Shown here: positions 35,387 through 43,251 of the stretch, in pieces
How positions within the stretch are numbered: position 1 is the first letter of the stretch
Layout of the letters: every line of letters begins with the position of its first letter
From: Phycisphaerae bacterium
Lineage (GTDB): Bacteria > Planctomycetota > Phycisphaerae > Phycisphaerales > UBA1924
Assembly (NCBI GenBank): GCA_002706885.1
Contig: PAKY01000026.1
Span: 1 to 43,301 of the forward strand
Reading direction: 5' to 3'
DNA length: 43,301 bases
Translations under genes and position numbers: made by a program
The notes under the pieces: model-generated
The model's database searches: none
Seen by the model: the letters and a program-made list of their open reading frames with translations, nothing else
Told to the model about the DNA's origin: nothing

Positions 35387-36048
35387 ATCGCAGGCAACTC
35401 CTGGGTGGGGCAGGCAGCCTGTCGTTGCTTGCCCTTTCCGGCTGTACAACCACCACACCCGAACAGGCGCTCGAGCCGCAACCGGCACCGAGAATCCCAG
35501 GCACGTATGCAACCATGTATGGGCCGATGCCCGGAGAGCGTTTTCCGATACCGGCCGTCGATCTGAACAAGGTCCCGGAGAGGTTCTGGCGTCGTCAGGT
35601 CGACTATTCGGGGCCTCATGCGGTCGGCACCCTGATTGTCGACACGCAGACGTTTTACCTTCATTTGATCCAGGAGGGCGGCAAGGCGATGCGGTATGGC
35701 GTAGGACTCGGCAGGGCGGGATTTTCGTGGTCGGGCCGCGGGGTCATCCAGTGGAAGCAGGCTTGGCCAAAATGGACTCCGCCCGAGGAAATGATCGCGC
35801 GGGAGCCGGACCTCGAAAAATGGAGCGCACGCAATGGCGGCATGCCACCGGGGCTCGATAATCCGCTGGGAGCGAGAGCGCTCTACATTTTTCAGGACGG
35901 AGAGGACACACTGTACCGGATTCACGGTTCGCCGGAATACTGGACCATCGGCAGGGCTGTCTCCAGCGGATGTGTTCGGTTGATGAACCAGGACATTATC
36001 GATCTCTACAGCCGTGTCCCCAGCGGGTCTTCCCTGGTGGTCGTTTAG
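35383..36048 (+). CDS. L,D-transpeptidase lipoprotein (second of two)
   Basis: A 221-residue YkuD-domain protein with both RR (MNRRQLLGG) and a lipobox (LLALSGC), so it is probably a lipoprotein. The catalytic block HGSPEYWTIGRAVSSGCVRL is complete (His181, Cys197). It overlaps copG by 4 bp and is followed 8 bp later by a cytochrome gene. It makes peptidoglycan cross-links or anchors; a role in keeping the wall sound under copper is inferred from context. Confidence 0.92.
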   Translation: MNRRQLLGGAGSLSLLALSGCTTTTPEQALEPQPAPRIPGTYATMYGPMPGERFPIPAVDLNKVPERFWRRQVDYSGPHAVGTLIVDTQTFYLHLIQEGGKAMRYGVGLGRAGFSWSGRGVIQWKQAWPKWTPPEEMIAREPDLEKWSARNGGMPPGLDNPLGARALYIFQDGEDTLYRIHGSPEYWTIGRAVSSGCVRLMNQDIIDLYSRVPSGSSLVVV

Positions 36049-36056
36049 GTGAAGCC

Positions 36057-36560
36057 ATGTCGATGAGACGATTGAAGATAATTTCCCTTGCCGGTCTGGC
36101 ATTACTTGCGATCGGCGTCGTCGCCATGATTGGGGTCGGCCGAGGTAATGGGGAAAGCGCGGCTCTCCTTAGGCCGGATGACCAGGAAAAAGTGGCGCTC
36201 GGCCAACAGGTCTACACTGCCAACTGTGCGTCCTGTCACGGAGCGGAATTGCAGGGCCAGGCAGAGGATTGGCGTTCCCCGGGACCCGACGGCTTGATGC
36301 CGGCTCCGCCGCACGATGAAACAGGACACACTTGGCATCATCCCGACGAGTTGCTCTTCAAGATCACCAAACTTGGGGTCGCCGAAGCGGCCAATCTGAA
36401 GGATTACACATCCGCGATGCCTGCTTACGAGGGCATTCTGTCGGATGGGGAGATCGTCGCCGTCTTGTCTTACATCAAGAGCACCTGGCCCGATGAAATC
36501 CGCGCCGGCCATGACGAGATGAACAAGCGCTACGCCTTGGAACCGCGGGACACGAAATGA
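36057..36560 (+). CDS. Membrane-anchored c-type cytochrome
   Basis: A 167-residue protein starting at the ATG at 36057 (MSMRRLKII); the alternative at 36063 is close. It has a hydrophobic anchor and one haem site, CASCH at 57-61, with MPAYEG further on providing the axial Met. The sequence PPHDETGHTWHHPDELLF is typical of cytochromes encoded with copper oxidases. It lies 37 bp before the third oxidase gene, repeating the cytochrome-oxidase pairing seen at 31333-33604. Confidence 0.9.
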   Translation: MSMRRLKIISLAGLALLAIGVVAMIGVGRGNGESAALLRPDDQEKVALGQQVYTANCASCHGAELQGQAEDWRSPGPDGLMPAPPHDETGHTWHHPDELLFKITKLGVAEAANLKDYTSAMPAYEGILSDGEIVAVLSYIKSTWPDEIRAGHDEMNKRYALEPRDTK

Positions 36561-36597
36561 ACGCAGGTTGGGCAGAAAATGTTGAAGGGAGACGCCA

Positions 36598-38091
36598 ATG
36601 ACAACACGGCGCGGACTGCTTGCAGGAGGTGTAGCTTTGGCCGCTGGCGCCGCCGCCTACGGCGTTTTAGGCGCACGGCCGTCCGTGAACCTTGCCAGGG
36701 CAACCGGCTTCCCTCGCCTTCAAATGCCGCCATTGCTCGATACCTCCGAATCGGGGCGTTTCGACGTGACCGCACAGTCCGGCACGACCAGTTTCATCGG
36801 TGGCAGGGCGACACCGACAATCGGATTCAACCAGCCTTATCTCGGGCCGGTTGTTCGCGTTCAAAAGGGGCCGTTGCAGCCGAAAGTCGCCAACGCCCTG
36901 TCATGGCCTGTCAGTTCCCACTGGCATGGACTGCTCGTACCTGGCGAACACGATGGCGGTCCGCATTTGCCGATCGGCCCAGGTTCCAACTGGAAGCCTG
37001 ATATGCAGATCGACCAGCCGCCTTGCACGGCCTTCTTTCACACACACATACACGGGCGAACGGCACAGGATGTCTATGCCGGGTTGGCCGGAGTGATCCA
37101 CATCGTTGATGGCCACGATGCGGAGCGTGGATTGCCAGAAACCTATGGCACGGACGATCTCACACTGGTCATTCAGGATCGCAGATTTGCCGGTGACGGG
37201 CGGCTGGCCTATGCGAATTCGATGATGGACATCATGCATGGCATGACCGGAGACACGATCCTGGTCAACGGCCAGATTGGAACGGCGGCGCATGTACCGA
37301 AGGGAATTGTCAGGCTGCGGATTGTTAACGCTTCCAATGCCCGCATTTATTCGTTGCGCCTGAGCGACTCCCGCCCGATGCATCTCATCGCGACCGATGG
37401 CGGGTATCTTGCCCGGCCGATCGCACTCGAAACGCTGCGAATGGGTCCCGGTGAGCGTGCTGAGATCCTGGTCGATTTCACGAGCGGGCATGACGTTTCT
37501 CTCGTGAGTGACGGTGATCCCAATCAGGGAATGGGCGGCATGATGGGCCGCGCCCGGGGAATGCTCGATGGTTTGACGGGCGCGCGGCGTTTCGAGGTCC
37601 TGCCAATCCTTGTCGATGAACGCCTCCCGGTCGCGGTTGACAAAATCCCCGATAGGATAGGAGGCAAGGCGCCCTCACTTGCGGATTTTGAAATTGCCAA
37701 AACCAGGCGCTTCTCGCTCGACATGGGCATGGGAGGAGGCATGATGGGAGGAGGCATGATGGGCGGGTTTGCCATCAACGGAGATCCGTTCGAGATGGCC
37801 GTCGTCAACCAACGCGTGCGTCTTGGCGACACCGAGAAATGGATCGTCAGCACAACCATGCTGGCCCATCCTTTCCACGTCCATGGCGTGTCGTTTCAGG
37901 TCGTCCGCGAAAACGGTCGTGATCCGCTGCCCGAAAGCAGTGGGTGGAAGGATACTGTCGTCATTGATGGCGAAACCGAATTGCTGATGCGCTTCACGCA
38001 GCCCGCAGGCGATCGAACGCCCTTCATGTATCACTGCCACATTCTCGAGCATGAGGATGGTGGCATGATGGGGCAGTTTACTGTGACCTAG
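36598..38091 (+). CDS. Multicopper oxidase, CueO-like with Met-rich loop (third of three)
   Basis: A 497-residue enzyme with a twin-arginine signal (MTTRRGLLAG). The copper motifs are complete: HWHG (108-111), FFHTHIHG (147-153), HPFHVHG (424-430) and HCHILEHEDGGM (479-490; Cys480, His485, Met490). A Met/Gly-rich insert (DMGMGGGMMGGGMMGG, near 378) resembles the CueO Cu(I)-binding loop. GAAGGGAG precedes the ATG. This is the best candidate for a true cuprous oxidase in the window. Confidence 0.93.
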   Translation: MTTRRGLLAGGVALAAGAAAYGVLGARPSVNLARATGFPRLQMPPLLDTSESGRFDVTAQSGTTSFIGGRATPTIGFNQPYLGPVVRVQKGPLQPKVANALSWPVSSHWHGLLVPGEHDGGPHLPIGPGSNWKPDMQIDQPPCTAFFHTHIHGRTAQDVYAGLAGVIHIVDGHDAERGLPETYGTDDLTLVIQDRRFAGDGRLAYANSMMDIMHGMTGDTILVNGQIGTAAHVPKGIVRLRIVNASNARIYSLRLSDSRPMHLIATDGGYLARPIALETLRMGPGERAEILVDFTSGHDVSLVSDGDPNQGMGGMMGRARGMLDGLTGARRFEVLPILVDERLPVAVDKIPDRIGGKAPSLADFEIAKTRRFSLDMGMGGGMMGGGMMGGFAINGDPFEMAVVNQRVRLGDTEKWIVSTTMLAHPFHVHGVSFQVVRENGRDPLPESSGWKDTVVIDGETELLMRFTQPAGDRTPFMYHCHILEHEDGGMMGQFTVT

Positions 38092-38122
38092 TTCCGAACT
38101 GACCTGAGAGGAGGTAAAACCG

Positions 38123-39049
38123 ATGTCAGAAAACCATGCCGGTCATATGCCATCAAGCGGCCGGGCGCTCTCGATTTCCGCGTGGCTGACGGGCGTCTAT
38201 TTTATCGTGGAGCTCGGCATTGGATTGTGGACTGGCTCGGTCGCAGTCATCTCCGACGCCTTTCATACATTCTCCGCGGTCGGAGGCGTTCTGGTTGCAA
38301 TCATCGCCGCCCGCATCGCGAAAAGGCCGGCGGACGAACAAAAGTCCTTCGGCTGGTTGCGCGCCGAAATCATCGGCGCGCTTGTGAATGGCGCATTTCT
38401 TCTGATCATGGCCTTGGTTGTGATTGTCATGGGACTGATGCGGCTCGGAAACCCGATCGATCTCCCCACCGGTCCGATGCTGATTGCAGCGGCGGGAGGC
38501 CTCGTTACGGAGTTCATTTCGCTGTATCTTTTGTACCGGCAACAGGGCAGTGATTTGAATGTACGGGGTGCCTATTGGCACATCATACAGACATTCGTCG
38601 GCAGTCTAATAATCATTGTCGCTGCACTGGTGATCCGATTTACCGGCTTCCTCGCAATTGATCCCTTGTTGGGGATTATCTTCGGGTTTGTGCTTCTGTG
38701 GGCCAGCTGGGGGATACTGCGCGACGCCATTCATCTTCTCATGGAGGGAACGCCTGATGAGATTTCGCTTGCCGAAGCCAAGGCCGCTCTCGCGGTAATT
38801 CCGGGTGTGAAGAATGTTCATCACGTCCACGCTTGGGCACTTACAAGCGGCAAATATGTGTTCTCGGCACATGTCATGGTGGATAAACGCGCCGAAATTG
38901 ATTCGGACGAGGTCTTGACGATTGCACAAGGAAAGCTGGTGGATGAGTTCGGATTTTTCTTTACCACAATCCAGGTGGAGACCCGATGTCATGACGAGGA
39001 ACGAGCGCGCACAATCGATGCGCTCGTTGATCGGTCGATGGCGACGTGA
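38123..39049 (+). CDS. CDF-family transporter lacking site-A aspartates
   Basis: A 308-residue cation diffusion facilitator with six membrane segments and the usual cytoplasmic domain (VKNVHHVHAWALTSG). AGGAGG lies upstream. In ZitB/CzcD-type proteins the transport site is His/Asp-x3-Asp in segment 2 and His-x3-Asp in segment 5. Here segment 2 reads SDAFHTFSA (His48, Ala52) and segment 5 HIIQT (His153, Thr157), so both Asp ligands are gone. The transported ion is therefore uncertain; the copper context suggests Cu(I) or a non-transport role. Confidence 0.88.
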   Translation: MSENHAGHMPSSGRALSISAWLTGVYFIVELGIGLWTGSVAVISDAFHTFSAVGGVLVAIIAARIAKRPADEQKSFGWLRAEIIGALVNGAFLLIMALVVIVMGLMRLGNPIDLPTGPMLIAAAGGLVTEFISLYLLYRQQGSDLNVRGAYWHIIQTFVGSLIIIVAALVIRFTGFLAIDPLLGIIFGFVLLWASWGILRDAIHLLMEGTPDEISLAEAKAALAVIPGVKNVHHVHAWALTSGKYVFSAHVMVDKRAEIDSDEVLTIAQGKLVDEFGFFFTTIQVETRCHDEERARTIDALVDRSMAT

Positions 39050-39055
39050 ATGCGA

Positions 39056-39172
39056 TCACTTCATCAGATATTTGACCAGGGCCGCAATCGCCAACAATAC
39101 GAGGATGCCGATCAGCAGCATCCCGATGCCACCAAATCCCATCATGCCGCTTCCCAGACTGTTGTCCATCAT
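39056..39172 (-). CDS. 38-residue membrane protein
   Basis: A very short gene read on the minus strand, beginning MMDNSLGSGMMGFGG and continuing into one hydrophobic helix that ends in KYLMK. Its ATG overlaps the stop of the 154-residue gene (ATGA). Met-Met pairs and a Gly-rich start recall other copper-linked small membrane proteins. It converges on the CDF gene with a 6-bp gap. It shares the CueR-type promoter at 39664-39694. Confidence 0.65.
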   Translation of the reverse strand: MMDNSLGSGMMGFGGIGMLLIGILVLLAIAALVKYLMK

Positions 39173-39633
39173 TGCTCGGTTTCCTTGACCTTGATTCCGA
39201 CGATCTGTCTTCGCGTGATCCACAAGACAACTGTTGGAACGACCAGCCACTGCAACAGAGGGCTCAGACCTGTTCCAAACGGTGGCACCAGAGGCATCAG
39301 CTCCGAATAGGTCCAGCGCAGCGAGACCTGCGTGTAGTAATACTCGAAACCGACTGTCAGGCCGATCCCGATGCCGAGATACATCAGATACTGCCAAGCG
39401 GCAGGACGGAGAAACCACTGACGCGTCCGCGCTGCCAGGCTTGTGAGACCGAAAGCAACAAGGGCAAAGCCGACATCACCGAATGTCGCTGACATGCAAA
39501 GCTTGATGCCGTCCCAATGGTTCATCTCGATCATCCCGGCATAGGTAGGTGCCTGGACGAATTCCCATACAAAATGGAGGAGAAAAGAGAATACGACGAT
39601 GTTGAATTCGGGCTGGTACGTTATTGCGCGCAT
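39169..39633 (-). CDS. Unknown four-helix membrane protein in the CueR regulon
   Basis: A 154-residue protein with four hydrophobic segments, including FSFLLHFVWEFVQAPTYAGM and YLGIGIGLTVGFEYYYTQVS. It is rich in aromatic residues and has one His in the first segment (LLHFVWEF). No named family was recognised. A clear CueR-type promoter lies just upstream, and AGGG precedes the ATG. It is therefore probably a copper-induced membrane protein, acting with the coupled 38-residue protein. Confidence 0.75.
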   Translation of the reverse strand: MRAITYQPEFNIVVFSFLLHFVWEFVQAPTYAGMIEMNHWDGIKLCMSATFGDVGFALVAFGLTSLAARTRQWFLRPAAWQYLMYLGIGIGLTVGFEYYYTQVSLRWTYSELMPLVPPFGTGLSPLLQWLVVPTVVLWITRRQIVGIKVKETEQ

Positions 39634-39663
39634 GGAAAGACCCTGGCTTTGGTTTTGCGGAAA

Positions 39664-39694
39664 AGCCTAAACGCTCCGGTGGGTGGAAGGTCAA
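39664..39694 (-). promoter_or_regulatory. CueR-type promoter on the minus strand
   Basis: TTGACC (39694-39689), a 19-bp spacer with TTCCACCCACCGGAG, and TAGGCT (39669-39664), read on the minus strand. The start codon of the 154-residue gene is 30 bp downstream. It shares TTGACC and the 19-bp spacer with the copA promoter. Confidence 0.8.
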
Positions 39695-39851
39695 ATCGCG
39701 CTGAACTGCGGCGCAATCGGCCCTATTCGTTCACCAACTTCGCCAATCTCCATGATTGTGTGCAGGGTTGTCTGTTCGTTTCCCGCGGTCCCACGCCTGC
39801 ATTGCATCCGGCGACCACGAGAAACGCCCGGGCCGAGTTCGTTGACGTCAT

Positions 39852-40637
39852 TCACCCTTTGTCGCCTGACTTTTTACCAAAATCGGCGAAGATCGTGAAC
39901 GATCTTGCCCCTTTGGAAAGATTCGATTTTGCGATGCGCGTCTTGCCGATACGTTGCTGGAGATATGCACAAACGGGCTCAAAATCCTCTATCGCCAGCA
40001 TCCTCCAAGGCGCTCCGAAGGATTTCTCAACATTTTTCGAGATGGCGCCATAGCTGAATGCTGTTGCACGCGACCTGTCGGCGCTGGCAAACTGGTTATA
40101 CCTGCTGATCAGGTACTGGACATACCGACTGGCCTCCTGATCGGCACCGATCGTTCCAGCTGCCGGTTGGATATGTAGCGCTTTGCGTGTCGTTCTCACA
40201 TTGACGGTGTGGGCCTGAATCGCTCCAGGACTGTCGACAATGACATTGCCGCTGTCATTGTTCACGATGACGCGCCTTAGGTCGCCGAGCAGGATCTTTG
40301 CAAAGAAGGCGTCTGTCGCCTGTTCGGGCCTACCCATTTCCTTTTCCCGAATTTTCTTGAGTTCTTCCAACGCCTCTGCCGAAAATGCCTCTGGTTGCGA
40401 GTCGACAATTCGGTGGTGACGTCGGCACAGCAGGATAAGGTTGTCGAATCCGTGGCGATCTTCCTCGGTTTGGCTGCTGTCAAATCGAGGTCCGCCTGCT
40501 TTCTGCGCATGAATGTGACAGATCTCGCCGGTGATCGTGCCGGCGCTTTCCACGATGGGAAGGGAACAACCTGGAAACGCACAAAGATTGCCCGATAGGG
40601 CGAACAGCCTCTTAATTGTTTTTTCTGTCGGCCCCAA
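39852..40637 (-). CDS. HNH endonuclease family protein
   Basis: A 261-residue protein from a TTG start with AGGAG about 9 bases upstream. The N-terminal half is an HNH domain: NLCAFPGC, GEICHIHAQK, GFDNLILLCRRHHRIVDS, with two CxxC-type Zn ligands. The C-terminal half (about 120-261) is not recognised and has no membrane segments. Such two-part HNH proteins are often defence or mobile-element cargo. It sits inside the copper island between two CueR-type promoters, in the opposite sense to its right neighbour, and has no sign of copper control. Confidence 0.8.
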   Translation of the reverse strand: MGPTEKTIKRLFALSGNLCAFPGCSLPIVESAGTITGEICHIHAQKAGGPRFDSSQTEEDRHGFDNLILLCRRHHRIVDSQPEAFSAEALEELKKIREKEMGRPEQATDAFFAKILLGDLRRVIVNNDSGNVIVDSPGAIQAHTVNVRTTRKALHIQPAAGTIGADQEASRYVQYLISRYNQFASADRSRATAFSYGAISKNVEKSFGAPWRMLAIEDFEPVCAYLQQRIGKTRIAKSNLSKGARSFTIFADFGKKSGDKG

Positions 40638-40932
40638 AAGCGCACACTCCTGTTGTCCTAGATCTCTGCCGCTTTGGACAAGCCTTGCCGACCGGCTCGC
40701 TTGGTTTGTTCCATGCTAGTCCGGAATCCTGATCTTACTCGGCCGACGCGTGATGCAAAACTCTGTTCGGATCTATCCAATCCGGCGCCCTCATCATTTG
40801 GAGACTTGATGGCACGCATCTTCGGCAAGCGGGAATGGGATTAAACCTCTGTCAGCATCAGGTCCGTGTCGCAGGACCCGTCTCGTGAAACTGACTTGGT
40901 CGGTGTCCCGCGCGTTTGTTGGCGCTTGCCGC
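40638..40932. other. Gene-free stretch between the HNH gene and the next CueR promoter
   Basis: No ORF with protein character, no RNA gene and no clear repeat is visible. It probably holds the HNH gene promoter, but no convincing -10/-35 pair stands out. Confidence 0.5.
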
Positions 40933-40963
40933 TTGACCTCTCCTGCGCTGGAAGGCGTAGGCT
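40933..40963 (+). promoter_or_regulatory. CueR-type promoter
   Basis: TTGACC (40933-40938), a 19-bp spacer containing TCTCCTGCGCTGGAAGG, and TAGGCT (40958-40963). It lies 25 bp before the next gene and shares -35, -10 and spacer length with the promoter at 39664. Confidence 0.85.
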
Positions 40964-40988
40964 TTGATATGGCAAGGAGGCGATGCGC

Positions 40989-41237
40989 ATGAGATCAGAG
41001 ACAGAGCAGATGGAACGGGACATTCTTCGTGTCTATCGTAGAGCTCGCGGGCAGGAACGTCCGGATATTGCCGAATTCATGTTGGCCGCGCTGGAAAAGC
41101 TCGATCGAGAGCGGGAACGTTTCCCGCTGACGGAGCGGCCCCTGATGGAAGCCTATCGGGACATCGCCAGTCGCCCTGGCGAACCGAGATGTGCGGCGCA
41201 GCGACTTTCCACCTCGAAGTCCGAGCCGCACAGTTAG
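40989..41237 (+). CDS. Small hypothetical protein in the CueR regulon
   Basis: An 82-residue soluble, charged protein. The ATG at 40989 is preferred over 40983 because AAGGAGG at 40974-40980 gives an 8-base spacing. It is rich in Arg and Glu (MERDILRVYRRARGQERPDI) and has no signal peptide, Cys pairs or His cluster. The family is unknown. It is the first gene after a CueR-type promoter and overlaps the cytochrome b561 gene. Confidence 0.6.
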   Translation: MRSETEQMERDILRVYRRARGQERPDIAEFMLAALEKLDRERERFPLTERPLMEAYRDIASRPGEPRCAAQRLSTSKSEPHS

Positions 41238-41845
41238 AAACGCCCGTGTGGTCGGTCATCGGAGGCCATTGGCGAGGAGCCAAATATACACGGTTGCAGA
41301 TCGCCGTTCACTGGTCTGTGGTTCTGTTGCTGATCGGGCAATGGTATACCTCCGACGCCATACCCCGGACGCATAATCCGCTTCTGCCTCCGTCCGAATC
41401 CGACCTGTTCCAGCATGCTGTCCACAATTATGCCGGGCTGCTGATCGGTGCGTTGGTGCTGTTGAGGATCGGGCTTCGAATGTTTCCGCCACAATCGCTG
41501 CTGCCGCGACTGACGAACTGGCGGGACCGCACCTCGCAGGCAGTCCAGTGGGCGCTGTATTTCTCTCTTCTCGGACAGGTCGCTGCCGGGTTTGTAACTT
41601 CCTATCTCTGGGCGCCTGCCGCGCGCTTTCATGTACTCTTCTGGAATGTCGCGTTGATCCTGGTGGGGCTCCACATCGCCGCAGCCGCTTATCACTCGTT
41701 TCGGGGAGACGGTGTGGTCTGGCGCATGATCCCGAGCACCCTCGAACTGCTTATCCGCCCGACTTTACGAAGTGAGGAACGGAACGCAGCTCGCGGTTCC
41801 GATGCCTCTCGCACCGGACAATCCGGCACATCCTCCCCGGATTAG
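41189..41845 (+). CDS. Cytochrome b561 family membrane protein
   Basis: A 218-residue protein with four membrane segments and the histidines of the prokaryotic b561 family: QIAVHWSVVL, FQHAVHNYAG, RFHVLFWNVA and LHIAAAAYHSF. The ATG at 41189 lies within the preceding gene (49-bp overlap) and lacks a ribosome site; the first membrane segment starts near residue 36, so a later GTG near 41250 is possible. It would pass electrons between quinol and a periplasmic acceptor, fitting the several c-type cytochromes in the island. Confidence 0.85.
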   Translation: MCGAATFHLEVRAAQLETPVWSVIGGHWRGAKYTRLQIAVHWSVVLLLIGQWYTSDAIPRTHNPLLPPSESDLFQHAVHNYAGLLIGALVLLRIGLRMFPPQSLLPRLTNWRDRTSQAVQWALYFSLLGQVAAGFVTSYLWAPAARFHVLFWNVALILVGLHIAAAAYHSFRGDGVVWRMIPSTLELLIRPTLRSEERNAARGSDASRTGQSGTSSPD

Positions 41846-42276
41846 CGCGGGACAGTCGTCACTCCCTTTTCTCCGTTTATGATCTGCGATCTTCACATGC
41901 GCGTCCTTGGGGCATGGATAGTCTTCACTTACTGGTACGCTGGCATTGGATTTACGTTTGGGCGTCGCCCTTCGGGCCGGGCTGTTGGCAAAGCTGAAGC
42001 CCGCAAGCGGTCTTCCCCCATACGGGCGGCCATCCCTGACGCTGGGGCGACAGGGAGGATTAGAGAGGACCGGAAAGTTCATGGGTGCCGCTTGCGCGTG
42101 GCGGCCGGCAAGGGAAGCTGGCGCCGCGTCTGGCTGCGAATAAATCCGCCCCGGCACAATTGCCGGCTTGCCAGCCGCGCCCTGGCCTGCCTTGCTCTTC
42201 GCGGCGTCCGGGTCCCGCCCCGAAAGAATAGGGAGCGGAAACCGGAAAGAGGACCGCGCCGGACGCGGAAAAGAGA
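41846..42276. other. Gene-free stretch before the TOPRIM protein
   Basis: About 430 bp with no ORF of protein character. A small TTCG-loop hairpin (GCCCTTCGGGC, 41967-41977) and GC-rich tracts are present. Composition becomes more GC-rich toward the right, suggesting a junction with a different backbone. Confidence 0.5.
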
Positions 42277-43251
42277 ATGGAAAAAGCAGACCTGGAAGAG
42301 CTGAGGGGAAAGGTCGCCTGCGGCGCGGTGCTGGAAACGGCGGGCTTTGCCGTTGATCCCAAGGAAAGCACGCGCCGCGCGGTCAAGTACCGCCGCGGCG
42401 ACGACATCATCATCGTCATCCATGATGGCCAAGGGTGGTTCGATCCCCTGTCCGACGCCAAGGGCGACGTCTTCCGTCTGGTCGAGCATCTCGATGGCCT
42501 TCCCTTTCCGGCCGCGCTTTATGTCGTCGCCGACCTGGTCGGCTTCGTTCCTTCAGAACCGGAATGGAAGCGGCAATCGCGCGAGCGCGCGCCCGACCTC
42601 ACCATCCCCGAACGCTGGAACGCGCGGCGCAAGCCGTGGCCCGGCTCCGCGACGTGGCGCTACCTGCAGGACGAGCGGGCACTTCCTGACAGCGTTCTAA
42701 GCGCAGCCATCACCCAGGATATCCTGCGCGAAGGCCCCCGGGGGAGCATGTGGGCGGCGCACCGCGATCGCGCCGGCGCCGTGACCGGCTGGGAGGAGCG
42801 CGGGCCGGATTGGCGTGGTTTCGCGACCGGTGGCGCGAAAGTGCTCTTCCGGTTCGGGCCTGCCGCAGGGCCGCGGCTTTGCGTCGCCGAGGCGGCGATC
42901 GACGCCATGAGCCTTGCCGCACTCGAGGAACAGCGCCCTGACACCCGCTATTTGAGCACCGGAGGCGGTTGGTCGCCGGCGAGCTCCGAGGCCCTGCTCG
43001 ATTTCGCCGTCCGGGCAGACGCCCTCCTGGTCGCGGCCACCGACAACAATGCCCAAGGGGAGAGTTTTGCCGCGAGGCTCGAAGCGCTCGCTGGCGATGC
43101 CGGTTGCGGGTTCGTGCGGCTGCGGCCGGAGTTGGAGGACTGGAACGAGGTTCTGAAGGCAAAAAGAAGAAAGAAGGATGGAAGGGAGGAGGAGCGGGAC
43201 GGCTGCCGCATGCCCGCCGTCCGCCTCAAGGGTGAAGCTCCGCCCGGCTGA
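42277..43251 (+). CDS. DUF3991/TOPRIM-domain plasmid protein
   Basis: A 324-residue protein with an N-terminal part (residues 1-110) containing VIHDGQGWFDPLSDAKGDVF and a C-terminal TOPRIM-like fold with RLCVAEAAIDAMSLAALEEQ and LLVAATDNNAQGESFAARL. Proteins of this plan are common on plasmids and integrative elements of alphaproteobacteria, where they are thought to act like primases or in DNA transfer. The charged C-terminal tail is lysine-rich (KAKRRKKDGREEERDG). Only 50 bp follow it, so its neighbours are not visible. Confidence 0.8.
   Translation: MEKADLEELRGKVACGAVLETAGFAVDPKESTRRAVKYRRGDDIIIVIHDGQGWFDPLSDAKGDVFRLVEHLDGLPFPAALYVVADLVGFVPSEPEWKRQSRERAPDLTIPERWNARRKPWPGSATWRYLQDERALPDSVLSAAITQDILREGPRGSMWAAHRDRAGAVTGWEERGPDWRGFATGGAKVLFRFGPAAGPRLCVAEAAIDAMSLAALEEQRPDTRYLSTGGGWSPASSEALLDFAVRADALLVAATDNNAQGESFAARLEALAGDAGCGFVRLRPELEDWNEVLKAKRRKKDGREEERDGCRMPAVRLKGEAPPG

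Noticed and set aside
39517..40053. Plus-strand 178-codon open frame over the HNH gene
   Set aside because: It overlaps the 154-residue gene, the CueR promoter and the HNH gene, has no ribosome site and no recognisable protein pattern; the opposite strand explains the region.
41967..41977. TTCG-loop hairpin as a terminator or RNA gene
   Set aside because: The stem is only four base pairs with no T-run, too little to support either.
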